From: Hepsetus odoe
Lineage: Eukaryota; Chordata; Actinopteri; Characiformes; Hepsetidae
Length of the DNA: 64,000 nucleotides
NCBI GenBank assembly: GCA_017165825.1
Contig: CM029374.1
Coordinates: 6,126,243-6,190,242 of the forward strand
Direction of reading: 5' to 3'
Every line of letters begins with the position of its first letter. Position 1 is the stretch's first letter. The notes under the pieces were generated by a model. The model worked only from the letters and a program-made list of their open reading frames with translations, was not told the origin of the DNA and did not search any database. Made by a program: the position numbers and the translations under genes. Positions 36,813-47,570 of this stretch are shown here, one piece after another.

Positions 36813-37007
36813 ACAGGATCGGAAGGTTGGGTTTGATGGGTTTGAATCCCATGTAGGTTGCCCTGAGGTACTTCCTCATCACTGCTCCCTGGGGGCTGTA
36901 TATGGCTGTTCCCTGCAACACTGAGTGTGTGGTTTAAATGCAGAGGATGCATTTTGTTGTAGTTCACTGTTTATTCACGATCACTAATAGTCACTCTCTC
37001 TTCACAG
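36813..37007 (+). repeat. tRNA-derived SINE, head-truncated and diverged
   Basis: 'gggtttgaatcccatgtaggttgccctgaggtac' through 'aatgcagaggatgcattttgttgtagttcactg' to 'tagtcactctctcttcac'. It lies tail-out next to the inverted copy at 36510-36740. Confidence 0.75.
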
Positions 37008-37883
37008 TACTTTACAGTTTGTAACTCATACCAAGTTATTTGCTAGAACCTCTGCAATCACATAATTACTGTTACATAATAACGGCATTTCATGCAGAAA
37101 TACATTTGATTGTAGCAAGTAGTTGAAGTCTTAAGTTGCAACCCAGATTGCAGTTGCATGAAGGTGCAAACAATAACTACAACAATCTCACTGTTGCAAA
37201 TGTGTAACGAAGCAGTGCAATGCAAGTGCAATGTACCAGAGCCATGAATAAAACTAATTGCACAGTTTTGTGCACCGTCTCTTTTCCTTTTTGCAATTCG
37301 GTAATCATTAACAAATTTTCCCCCAGAATTGAAATTAGAGTGATGTCACTTAGTGGAGCCGGCACGCTATGAAGGATCTCGAAGGATGGAGTTTACACGG
37401 GGAAGTAATTGGCAGCACTGCCTCACCATGTTGTAAATGAATTAGTTCATTTCTCTTTAGAACGTTTGTCTGCCCTTCCCCTGATTACGGCGACTCATCC
37501 TACCTGGCTTGTGTGAAGACATCACAATTCTGGTTTGCAATTTTGTAAATTAGACACAGGCGATTCCAGGCACACAGGTGTATCATCAGAGGCCACTCGT
37601 GGTGTAGCATGCTAATTACGTTTGAATGCAATTCCTCCTGCTTTTATGATAATGCAGGGATATCAAAATGTCATATTAACCGCTCCACTTTTGAAAGGCA
37701 AATTACAAATGAGATAGCACTCCATGTGTGAGCACAAACAGAGTCATCTTGGTTTGAAGGAGGAGAAGTCGCCTGATTTTATGGAAGAAGCAAAGGGAAA
37801 TTGGTTTCTTGACCATTGGTTTTATATATTGATTTGTTTATTTCTCAATTTTATTAATTAATTTATTTAGCATTGTCCCAAAA

Positions 37884-37915
<32 letters not shown>

Positions 37916-37938
37916 TGTGTGTGTCTGTGTGTGTGTTT
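37884..37938. repeat. GT microsatellite
   Basis: (TG)n with two single-base interruptions ('tttgtgtgtgtgtctgtg'). The Val/Cys-rich ORF across it is an artefact. Confidence 0.95.
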
Positions 37939-38358
37939 AATGCCATTACATCAGGAAATGAAAGGACTCTTGGGGCAAAAAGAGAAAATATGAGCCTATT
38001 ATTTCCCTTTGAATGTCATGACCAAAAGCTGTTTGATGGACAACTGCCAGTGTTTTTCATTCACCAACAGCACAATCAGTTGCTGATTTTCACACTTGCT
38101 ATCAAAGGTCAGGCAAACAGTATACGCACATTTTTTAGGTCCAGTTAAAAGCAAGGCAAAGCAAGTTTATTGTGTATTGTGTTATCATAGACAGAGGTTA
38201 TTTAATATACATAGAGATAAAATAATTACGTATAAAAGTAACCAATGAAAAGTGATATGGTTAAAAGGGGGAATACAATTAAAATGTCAAATAAAAAGTT
38301 TAAAAAGTAAAAAAAAATGAAGAAATTTATACAAGACACGGATAAAAATGCATGAAAA

Positions 38359-38884
38359 AGTGAAAGTGACAACCTTTGTCATTGTGAAACGCAGCACAGC
38401 ACAACACAACACAACGAAACTCAACCTCTGCGTTTCACCCATACAAACATGTGCAGCAGGGGGCAGCTGTTGAAAGTGCCGGGGAGCAGTGACAGGGACG
38501 GTACCTTGCTCAAGCAAGCAGTAGCGGTGGGGCAGCGGTGGCATAGTGGTTAGGGAGTTGGCCCTGCATCGGAAGATTGTGGGTTCGATTACCTCAAAAG
38601 TAGGTTGCCCTGAGGTACTCCTAAGCAAGGTACCGTCCCCGTCACTGCTCCCCGGGCAGCTTTCAATAGCTGCCCACTGCTGCACGGTGTTTGTGTGCAT
38701 GGGTTAAAAGCAGAGGTCCAATTTCGTTGTGGTTCATGGTGTGCAGTGCTGTGACCTCACAATGACAAAGGTTTTCACTTTCACTTTTCACTTTGCTCAA
38801 GGGTACCTCAGGGCAAACTGCTGGTGAGGGAATCGAACCCACAATCTTCCGATTCCGATCTAAACACTAGGACACCGCTGCCCC
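38359..38884 (-). repeat. tRNA-derived SINE split by a second SINE
   Basis: Reverse-strand copy: 38359-38514 ('aagtgaaagtgacaacctttgtc' to 'ggtaccttgctcaag') continues at 38793-38884 ('ttgctcaagggtacctcagggcaaac' to 'ggacaccgctgcccc'). The break is filled by a forward SINE at 38515-38792. Confidence 0.9.
38515..38792 (+). mobile_element. Forward SINE inserted into a reverse SINE
   Basis: From 'caagcagtagcggtggggcagcggtgg' to 'cactttcacttttcact'. It is flanked by the 9-bp direct repeat 'ttgctcaag' (38506-38514 and 38793-38801), a target-site duplication expected of LINE-mediated insertion. Both polymerase III boxes are recognisable. Confidence 0.9.
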
Positions 38885-39244
38885 AAGAATATAGAACCAC
38901 TGATAGAAGAAGGCAGCAGGAAATGAGGCAGTTTTTGGCTTCTTTTTAAACTGATAGAACTGGCTAAATGACATTTCACCTGGTTTAGATTCAAGGTAGT
39001 TCTAGCAGACCATTTCCTGTTAATCTAAGAGATATTCTAGACTTATATTCATCAAACATTTATGAGATAACTACACCACCCTAGTTTCTTAATACGTTTG
39101 CAAAGGCGCAACATCTTTGTGTCCTCTGCATCATGATTAAATGCTGACCAAATAAAAGCATACCTTCACAAAAATACAAAGTAGGGAAGTTCCTCAAAGG
39201 TTCTTTGGTTATATGGTTATATATAGAACCATAACAATTCGATA

Positions 39245-39470
39245 CATAGAAAAAAAAGCAACGTTCCTCTAGGACCATGGTGCTACACATAAGATGATGT
39301 TTAACATTACATAGAACGCACCACAAGATAAGTGCAAACAGACCACAATCACTGCAAAAGCAATTGCACAAGAGAGGACAGGTAACATTAATCTGACAAA
39401 GAGAGAGCCAGCGAGTACATGAATCTATAGAGCAGCAGTGTTGTAATGACTATGTGAGCAGCAGAAACGC
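39245..39470 (-). mobile_element. L2-type LINE 3' tail fragment
   Basis: 'aacgttcctctaggaccatggtgctacac' matches the reverse of the LINE tail at 55970-56060 ('aacgttcctccaggaccctggtgctacac'). Followed by related 'gcagcagtgttgtaatgac' sequence. Confidence 0.7.
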
Positions 39471-39788
39471 AGCATAAGCAGCATTTTTAAAGTTTAAAAT
39501 GATAAAATTCCCTTGGTGAATAAAGATGTGTTTCTAAAACGTGTTCATTAAAATGCTTCTATACAAGGTTTCACTGTTGTCACAGTCCATGGAATCATTG
39601 TAGGTACTATGTAGGACATTTTTGCTGAGAGTGCAGAACAACAAAATACCGCTTTATGTCAATCTCTCTTTGTTGACACACATGTTTAAAGTCCGTATAC
39701 TTAAAAACACTAATTGCTTTATTTAGTTTATTTCTGAACAATGCTCTGCAAAAGGATAACTTCATGAATTGTGGTTCTTTTCTGCAAG

Positions 39789-39955
39789 GCCAAGCGGGAG
39801 TCATATGCATTCTTATGGGACATGGCAGTTGTGGAATACGCTGCTCTGACAGATGATGAATGCACCCTCACAGTCACCGGGAACAGCATGAGCACCAAAG
39901 GGTACGGCCTTGCACTGCAACACGGCAGCCCCTACAGAGACCTCTTCTCGCAGAA
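39789..39955 (+). CDS. grid1: grid1 exon: ligand-binding lobe S2, central part
   Basis: 167 nt encoding A-K-R-E-S-Y-A-F-L-W-D through D-L-F-S-Q plus two bases of a Lys codon. The Asp of 'FLWDMAVVEY' is the conserved acidic residue that contacts the ligand amino group (Asp742 in rat GluD2, from memory). The Cys of 'DDEC' should pair with the Cys in 'GRCDL' of the next exon. 'KGYGLALQHGSPYRDLFSQ' is nearly identical to mammalian GluD1. The acceptor 'ctgcaag' has A at -3, which is uncommon, but no other AG keeps frame. Donor 'gtgagt', phase 2 out. Confidence 0.96.
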
Positions 39956-42044
39956 GTGAGTGCCTCTCTTTTTTTATCTACAAACATAGTTTGCTCTCTG
40001 GTCATAAACCACTTATTTCCTTTTTTGCAAACTTTTCAGCTTTTTTTTCAGCTTATAAATTCAGCCCAGTCTTGTTTCTATCCCTAAACATTTGGCCAGA
40101 CTATGTGGGAGGCGGATGCTTTATATTCTTTTGCCTCCTTCTTTCGAACGCTGCATTTAAAAGTTTAATGCTCCATCTGTCAGAGGGAAGCCCCTTCTTT
40201 AATGAAGGGCCTGTCATTTAAAGCCAGGTTAAATGTAATAGGTGCAGCTAACAGGACTAAATTTCTCTTCTTGAGGCTTGACCTGGCATCATATTAATAG
40301 ACTCATAACCAGGGATGACAAAACCTTCTTTTACTTAAGTAGAAAAATGTGTAACAAAGGCTAATGCAAAAGTAAAAGCATGGATTCAACCTTTATTATG
40401 CTGTAAAGGTAATAATGTATGCAGAGTATAAAAGCATCTGCAGAAGGTCCAGGTATGTGTGTTAAAATATAGAGACTAAAATGTAAAAAAAATGGTCAAA
40501 TATACGTAAAACATACGTATAAATCTACTTTTGTACTACATTATTTCATTATTTCTCATGTATGCTCATCGTCTTTTCTTGTGAGTTGTAAGCTTTTCAG
40601 TATGCCAACCCTGTAGACACACTCATTGGGCAATTTATCAGGAAAGCACTTTGTTGGTTTACAGCTCATCTGTTGCTTTGTAGCTTATCACTTCCACCCC
40701 AGTGAAGTGGTTTGGAATTCTTAGTGCATTATAGTGGAGGGGTAATGCTTATTTTTCCCTTATACACAGTGAGGAGGATGGTTAGGGAGACAAAAAGGGA
40801 GGCATTATAGGGAAAGACTACTATCAGGACTGCAGTAAAAATGGTTGATGTATGTGGTTTTGTCAAACCATCTATTTTTTATTTTATTTTTTTTTATTAT
40901 AGTTAACATACAATCAACCATATACTGTATACAATACACAGTGAAACTAAATGATGGTCCTCATCATTTGCAACCCAACTGATAACCCAGAAATCAGTAC
41001 ACATCACTACACGCAGTACAAATAAAACAATGCAACACTGAGTACAGATCATTATAGTGTGATAATGGCATGATGGCGCAGTGGTGGCTCAATGATTAGG
41101 AACTAGTGATCATGGACTAGGCTCCATGATTAGAAAATCATGAGTTTGAGTCCCAGACTGGTAGGTTCACCAAAGGATACCTAGAGCGCCGTTCCCAGCA
41201 CTGCTCCACTGTGTACGTGATGTTATAAATGCAGAGAGCTTCATTATGCTTCACAAAATAGTCACTTTCACTTCACTTGACAGTATTTAGCAACAGTTGA
41301 TTGAAAAAATGCAAAAGAGTGAGGTAACAGTTATAATAACTGGTCAAAAATGGCAACAGTATTTAAATCAATCTGAAACATTACATAAACATGGAAATTG
41401 ACCTGCTTTAGGCATTTATTAAATATAAAAATCACTTCTGATTCAGGAGTCTGGTGATTGTACACAAGCTGAGTGAAAAATATCTGCTATTTTAAAGATT
41501 TTGATCCAAAAAACAAAACCTCTTTTATTTTTTTTAAACAGACAGCAGAAACTATAGTTGAGCTTGTGGGATCCGTTAAAATTTAACAACTAGTGTAACA
41601 AGTCAGCATATTGGCCCTCGGTTAAAGAGAGTGTTTTGTTTTCCTTTCTGATAGTCGCAAGTTACTTGGCAACAAGGACAAGTGACACAACTCCAATTTG
41701 TTTTTTGGTTTCTTGCCGAAAGCTCCAAGATGCTCGTGCTTAGATTATGTAATGATCAGTTTCAGAGTCTGTTATATGTTTTTTTTATATGCATAAGCTT
41801 GCAGTCAGTTTTTGCCCATGCAATTAAGTAACTAGGATTTCCTAAACAAGGTCTAGTGTTGCAGACAGACTTTCTAGTATTTCTAATATAGTACTGTTGC
41901 AGAGTATATAACGTTAAACCAGCACTTTATATCTTCTTACTTCTACTTTAGCCACCTGATAACTAGAAGTAGAGGTTGTAGCAGTTGTTTCTAGTGGCTC
42001 CTGTTATGATCAAAATGGTCCGATCTTCCCACGTCTCCCTACAG
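39956..42044 (+). other. grid1: grid1 intron, GT-AG, about 2.1 kb
   Basis: Donor 'gtgagt', acceptor 'ctccctacag', phase 2. Apart from one SINE at 41075-41278, I recognise nothing in 39960-41070 or 41280-42040. 'tttttattttattttttttt' near 40880 is low complexity. Confidence 0.9.
41075..41278 (+). repeat. tRNA-derived SINE, diverged
   Basis: Head 'ggcgcagtggtggctcaatgattagga', middle 'gagtttgagtcccagactggtagg', tail 'catta-tgcttcacaaaatagtcactttcacttc'. Confidence 0.75.
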
Positions 42045-42285
42045 AATCCTTGAGCTCCAGGAGAAGGGCGACCTGGATATCTTGAAGCAGAAGTGGTGGC
42101 CACGCAAGGGCCGCTGCGACTTGGACAGAGGTGCTGAGGCACAGCCAGAGGGGCGATCGCTGAGACTGCACAGCTTTGCTGGGGTTTTCTGCATCTTGGC
42201 AGCTGGGCTGCTGCTTGCCTGCCTGGTGGCCGCTCTGGAGACGTGGTGGAACGGCCCGCGCTGTCGGCGGGCACAGCCCAAAGAG
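42045..42285 (+). CDS. grid1: grid1 exon: S2 end, M4 and start of cytoplasmic tail
   Basis: 241 nt encoding (K)-I-L-E-L-Q-E-K-G to A-Q-P-K-E. 'DLDILKQKWWPRKGRCDL' closes lobe S2, with its Cys completing the predicted disulfide. 'HSFAGVFCILAAGLLLACLV' is M4. 'ETWWN' and a basic patch follow, at the start of the intracellular tail. Acceptor 'ctacag', phase 2 in, phase 0 out. The donor 'GAG|gtgacc' departs from consensus at +5 and +6. The frame stays open for 47 more codons beyond it. The exon is distinctly GC-rich compared with its introns. Confidence 0.96.
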
Positions 42286-42429
42286 GTGACCCCCCAGGCG
42301 GCAAAGCCGCGGCCAACCCCCGCCCGTCACGCCCGGGACTGTGCTGCCACAGCCACACTCTACTTTATGGATCCAGATGCCACTGACGGCAGCCCCGATT
42401 TAGTCGAACTCCAGTACACGCAGCTATAG
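42286..42429 (+). CDS. grid1: Possible alternative grid1 C-terminus by read-through of the donor
   Basis: If the donor at 42286 is not used, translation continues in frame for 47 codons and stops at TAG 42427-42429. The tail starts V-T-P-Q-A-A-K-P-R-P, is proline-, alanine- and arginine-rich, and ends E-L-Q-Y-T-Q-L. The last four residues fit a class I PDZ ligand (Ser/Thr at -2, hydrophobic at 0), so this form would replace the usual T-S-I tail. By hand count 91 of 144 bases are G or C (63%), and the sequence drops to AT-rich right after the stop. An AATAAA lies at 43633-43638. Whether it is expressed is unknown; it may be the remnant of a longer ancestral exon. Confidence 0.35.
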   Translation: MTPQAAKPRPTPARHARDCAATATLYFMDPDATDGSPDLVELQYTQL

Positions 42430-45004
42430 GTGTGACCCACAATCCTAAACATTCTTACAGCCTTACTTGCTCCAGGGAAAACAAGAGGGGAAAATCACAT
42501 GCTTTTCTATTTTTTTCTTTCATTTATTATAATTTTCTAATACACAGTATCTTGGTTCAGCCACCGAATGGCAGTTTGGCATGGGCATGGGATAACACTA
42601 TGCATTTGACATTTGAGAGGAGGCATAATTACAATCATTGTTAAAAATGAGAATGGTATTTTTAGACCCCACCTAGCTGGATTTATTGGCAATTTTCTCT
42701 GTGTAATCACCCATCGAATTGCTCATTTCAGCTCTATGTTGCTTTAATATAAATGCTAGCACTTGCCCATGCCCATGCTTTGGGCTAGTCCCTTCACACT
42801 TAGGCTAAACCTGGATCCCTAAACTAAAGTGTGTGCAATGAGGAAGCCAATGTGTTACAATCGGGATTTACCCTACCTTTCCCTCCTGTATCCCGATGGT
42901 CTCTTAAAAAAATGTATCTTAAAAGAGCTCTTTGGCCAATATTAAATGCCCAGGCCACTCATTGACCAATTTGCTGACATATATGACAAATGCTGCTGCA
43001 ATCACTTTCAGTGATTTAGAATGACCAGGTTTTTCTCTGTTAAAAGAAAAGAGTTGCTGTTTGTAGTTTGCAGCGTTCCAGTCTGTAAGGGTTGGGGGGT
43101 ACTTAGAGCCAGATGGGATAAACCTTACCTATGGTTTCCTTCCTGCTTTTTCTTTGCATGTATAAAGTAGATGCCAGTAACCAAGGAGACTGAGGTAGGA
43201 GGTAGAGAGAAGGACAGAATGCAGAAAAAAGCAGGGGTAGGAAAAGTAATGCAAGCAATGTATTTACAAAGCCACTTCAAAGGTGCTGAATGGAGTGTAG
43301 TTCCACTGCTCCACAGCCCAAATCATGGTGTTTTATAGTGCTCTAGCCAACTCTTGGCATTGTGCACTGCGACTGTCACCAAAGTTTACCTTTCTTTTGA
43401 TCTGATTGGTTTAGAAAAGAAGAAGAATTAAAGGCTCATGTCTGCCTTGAGTCTGGGCACATAAACTGTCAGAAAAAAGGTACCGGGGTGTCAATGGAGT
43501 GGTACCCTCAAAGGTACACATTCAGTACATTTAGTGAGAGAAGAAATCCATTCTTAACTGCAGACACATTTTTTAGGTGGATTGACTCCAAAGACCCTGT
43601 TCCAACTCCTGCCTTCTGTTTTACTGTTCTATAATAAAACATTCGGTCATGAAAAAGAACATATATGCCCCTTTCCCCTGGATCAAACTGGACCTGAAGG
43701 TCAATGTTGTACCTTTCAGGGTACACAAAAAACTACAAAATGTTCTCTTCCTGAGAGAGAAAAAAAAAACATAAAAAGGTTACAACTGTATATCAACTCA
43801 GTTTCAGTCTCAGCCTTTGCTGTGCAGCAGTTCCCAGTCAAGCGTGCACATACATTCATACCACAAAATGCCTTACACCGCTCTAGCTGATGCTTGGCGT
43901 TGCTCAGAGCATTCCATTTCCAATGCTTTTCTTTAGAGATTTACAAGTTGTGTGAGCAATTGAACACCTGTGTTAGCATTGGGTGCACTTTTTTTTGGAG
44001 AGGACTTCTCCAGCTGAAAGGGGTGCCTGGATAGGGCTAAATTGATAGTGTACAGTTGTGTGGCACAAAAAGCATCACAATTTCTAGCAGAACATAAGTA
44101 CAAATCTGCAGAGAACACACTTCTGCACATTTTATTATAAAGTTACTAATTATCAGCTGATTGGGAGACACAATGTTTGGGTCATTTTCTTTTCATTATA
44201 GCAAATAAATAGATAAATCAATTTTTTTTTTCTTTTTTCTTTTTTGGAATGTGAATTCCATAATTGCCTAAATGAACCTTATACTCTATAAAGTATTTAG
44301 TAACTCCAGTTTAAAAATAGCAAATTCACTTTGGTATATCTATTCCAAAGACACTTTCGCTTGCTCTTTCATTTCAAAATATCTGTGAGCATGTAGAGAT
44401 TATTCAGCAAGGAAACGTGCCGCTCAGTAAGATTTCCCAGGTAGCTTACATTTGATGAAAGCAGTGAGAGAGGAATGTATTCTGGTGTTTGAAGGTCCTG
44501 TCTGCCTGCATTCTTCATATGGAATAAATGAAGAGGAGACTCCATGCATCACATTACCTCATTTCCCTCTTTTTCTTTATGCTGCTGAAAGTTTTAACCA
44601 TATATGAACTTTTTGAAAGGAAGGACAGATTTACCCATACTCTATCAGTGCAGACTCTTTAAATGACTTTCCTCCACTGCCTAGATTTGACAGCAGGCTA
44701 TCTCTTTCAGTTGTTTCTGCACTGACCATTATTATTGCGTCTGAATACTTTATTCACCCACCATGTCAGCCATTCAGTAATCACACTGAGTTCTCCAATT
44801 ATTATTGTTTGTGGCCTCCAGTTATGTAATCCACTACTGTGAATGTCCCAGTATAAGCCGTTTCTTCTATTCACATCCATCATTTTGTTCGTTTTTTGAT
44901 AACCATTTGGTAACGCTGTAAAGTACATCTATTAAATGTGAGGTTATCTAATAGGATTACAACAGACCCCCTATAGGTGCTGTACTTAAAGCAGCTTTTT
45001 GTGT

Positions 45005-45009
<5 letters not shown>

Positions 45010-45070
<61 letters not shown>
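45010..45070. repeat. AT microsatellite
   Basis: An uninterrupted (AT)n run of about 30 units. It abuts the left side of a worn MITE copy. Confidence 0.97.
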
Positions 45071-45073
<3 letters not shown>

Positions 45074-45075
<2 letters not shown>

Positions 45076-45600
45076 ATATTAATGTAAAGGTTTTGAGCAG
45101 GTGTGAAAAAATGCTTTTTAACAAGAATTCTTTCAGAAATCTATAAATAATGATTGTTTATTTTATTAATTTCCAAAATGCAAAAATTAAATGAACAAAG
45201 TAAAATCTAAATCAAATCAATATTTGATCAATATTTGGTGTTACTACCTTTTGCCTTCAAACCAGCATCAGTTCTTCTAGGTACACTTGCACAAAGTCAG
45301 GGATTTTGTAGGATTATAGTCGGTGTATGATCAACCAGTTTTACCAAACAGGTACTGATGATCATCAATGTCACACGGAGGTTGAAACACAGTCGTTGAA
45401 ACTCAGTGTTTGGAACGACCGACCAGCCGAGTTCCTTCAAAAACTGTGTGCAAGTGTACCTAGAAGAACTGATGCCGTTTTGAAGGCAACGCCTTCAGTG
45501 TACGCCTGCCACACCTCTGTTCGATACATAATTGCATAAGTGCAAATCAGCAATAAAATTTTGTTTTGGGTGACAAATGGTTTAGGCCACCTGTAGCACT
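45074..45600 (+). mobile_element. Worn copy of the Tc1-type MITE
   Basis: Shares 'gcaggtgtgaaaaaatgctttttaacaagaattctttcagaaat' and 'ttttgccttcaaaccagcatcagttcttct' with 26515-27048. Contains the scrap 'AEFLQKLCASVPRRTDAVLK' of a transposase C-terminus, better kept here than in the other copies. The left end is eroded into the AT repeat; the right end is unclear near 45590. Confidence 0.8.
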
Positions 45601-46334
45601 ACAGGATGTTTAAAAATTTGGATTTTTAATGTATTTATTTTGTTTATGACCTATAAGTGGTTACAAGCATCTAGCCTTACTGTGACACTTCATCAATAAG
45701 ATTCCTTGGGCAAGACTGCAAACGCTACATGGTAAAGCTTTAAGACACTCTGGATAAACCAAACAGGTAAATGAAGAAGTAAATGAATTTGAAACACACT
45801 GACTAATGTTGAAGGCAGATGCTGCTCATTTGGTTGCCCTTGTCAGTCACATCACAGATGAATGACATCATGTCACTTTGTGAGTTCCAATTTCTTGATT
45901 CTGCACCAAAGCTATTTTTACACCCAGTGTATCAACAGTGTACCATTTCTTATTTGTTAATCCAAGTGCGGTGTCTCATTTAATTTCCTTTTGGGTTCCT
46001 TGGTCCTCACAGGGAACAGCATGTGATACATCTCCAGTTACGCCCACTTGTGTTGGTATTTGTAGGGTGCAGTCCATCTGTTTGATTGGAGGTCTCCCAA
46101 TTATGTTAGAACAAAGTGTTTTAATAGCAAAGCATCATTAGAAGACCATGGAGATCCAAATGAGAAGGAACAAAACACTCTCCAAGGTTTTCTCAGTATA
46201 TTTTTTTTCTCCACAGACCTTCATTATTTTCCTTTAGTTTTGATTCCATGTTGTCTTGTTTTAAGCAGTGGTGCAAATCTCCGATCTCACACCAATTTGA
46301 TTTTGATAATTTAAGAAAACTGGTCCTAAATGCC

Positions 46335-46455
46335 CTGTGATGGAATGACAATCTGTCCAGGGTCTTTCCCTGCCTTTTGCCCAGTGAGAGCTGGAATAGG
46401 CTCCAGCACCACCTGTGACCCTATTTGTGGTTATGAAAGTGAGTGAGTGATTGGG
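46335..46455 (+). repeat. Common teleost interspersed repeat fragment
   Basis: 'ccctgtgatggaatgacaatctgtccagggtctttccctgccttttgcccagtgagagctggaataggctccagcacc', ending 'gtgagtgagtga'. Same family as 1-78 and 21785-21975. Confidence 0.65.
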
Positions 46456-46730
46456 TCCTCACTGCACATCCAATGATCCATTGTAGTTCTATTCTGACTC
46501 CCTACACATTAGAACAGAGCACATCTGAGTAGCCCCATGTCCCCTGAGAACCACTGCTTTGGGAATGATCAAGGACTTTGGGAATGATTGAACTACCCCA
46601 TGATTGCATTATATCCAAATATAGTGGACAAAAGACAATTACACATCATGCTTCTGTTCATTTTCAGATGCAAAGCATCTTTTTAAATGTCTTCAGGGGT
46701 CATGGTCTCCCAGTTCAATGGTGCACATAG

Positions 46731-46976
46731 GGGGCAGCGCTGGCCTAGTGGTTAGGGCGTTGGCCTAGCATTGGAAGATTGTGGGTTCAATTCCCTCACC
46801 AGTAGGTTACCCTGAGGTATCCCTGAGCAAGGTAGCGTCCCTGTCACTGCTCCCTGGGCACTTTTAATAGCTGCACGGTGTTTGCGTGGGTTAAATGCAG
46901 AGGTCCGATTTCGTTGTGGTTCACTGTGTTGGTGACCTCGCAATGACAAGGGTTGTCACTTTCACTTCCACTTTCA
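46731..46976 (+). repeat. tRNA-derived SINE, main family, near full length
   Basis: From 'ggggcagcgctggcctagtggttaggg' to 'caatgacaagggttgtcactttcact', with a small deletion in the tail half. Confidence 0.9.
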
Positions 46977-47570
46977 TAAAGTGTTGCATAAAGGTTTAAA
47001 TAAACTGAAAATAAAAATATGATTACATATTTCTTGAAGCAAAGCAAGTCATTCCGAATGGACTATTGACCCAAAACTGATTCCGATGCCTAACGATGCA
47101 AACATGATTGGAAGCCAAATGGTCTCATTTGTTCTTACCCTCATTGGTATTTGCCTACAAAAGGCTACATTCTTGCTAAGTACCTTTCTCAGCATGTTTT
47201 ACATTTAATCATAAGGGAAACAGCTGGAAGGCGGTCAGAAAAGCACTTCCAAGTGTTTTTTTTTTCTTCATTTCATCAGCAGCTTTGTTATGGTGCAGGG
47301 TCTGTGTGGTGTGAGGCACTTCACAAAAACAGCCCGAGCCTGAACACGGCATAACTTCTTCACATAAAAAGGCGACTGAAGAGTTTTCAAGGCCTGATTA
47401 TATAGGCAGAAAAGATGAAACGACTTGAATTCCTGAATTTTGGGTGGAAAATTTTTAATAGATTATGAGACTGGAAAAATGCTCACAAAGTTCTCACATA
47501 ACTATTTGAGATTAAGTGCTTTTCGCCCACCTGTAAAGATCCACAAGTGGTCCCCATTAGCAGATAAATA

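Larger units (their letters stand above)
35409..39788 (+). other. grid1: grid1 intron, GT-AG, about 4.4 kb
   Basis: Donor 'gtatga', acceptor 'ttctgcaag' (an A, not a pyrimidine, before the AG), phase 0. Nothing identifiable at 35410-36505, 37010-37870 or 39480-39770. A GT/TG microsatellite lies at about 37884-37938, and a fish-type 'aaggcaaagcaagtttatt' fragment near 38150. SINEs and an L2 tail are listed separately. Confidence 0.9.

Noticed and set aside
38287..38700. 137-residue minus-strand frame
   Set aside because: It crosses two nested SINEs; the predicted text is SINE boilerplate found in other copies.
41963..42358. Long minus-strand frames opposite the M4 exon
   Set aside because: They are shadows of the GC-rich grid1 exon and its extension; the + strand frame matches GluD1.
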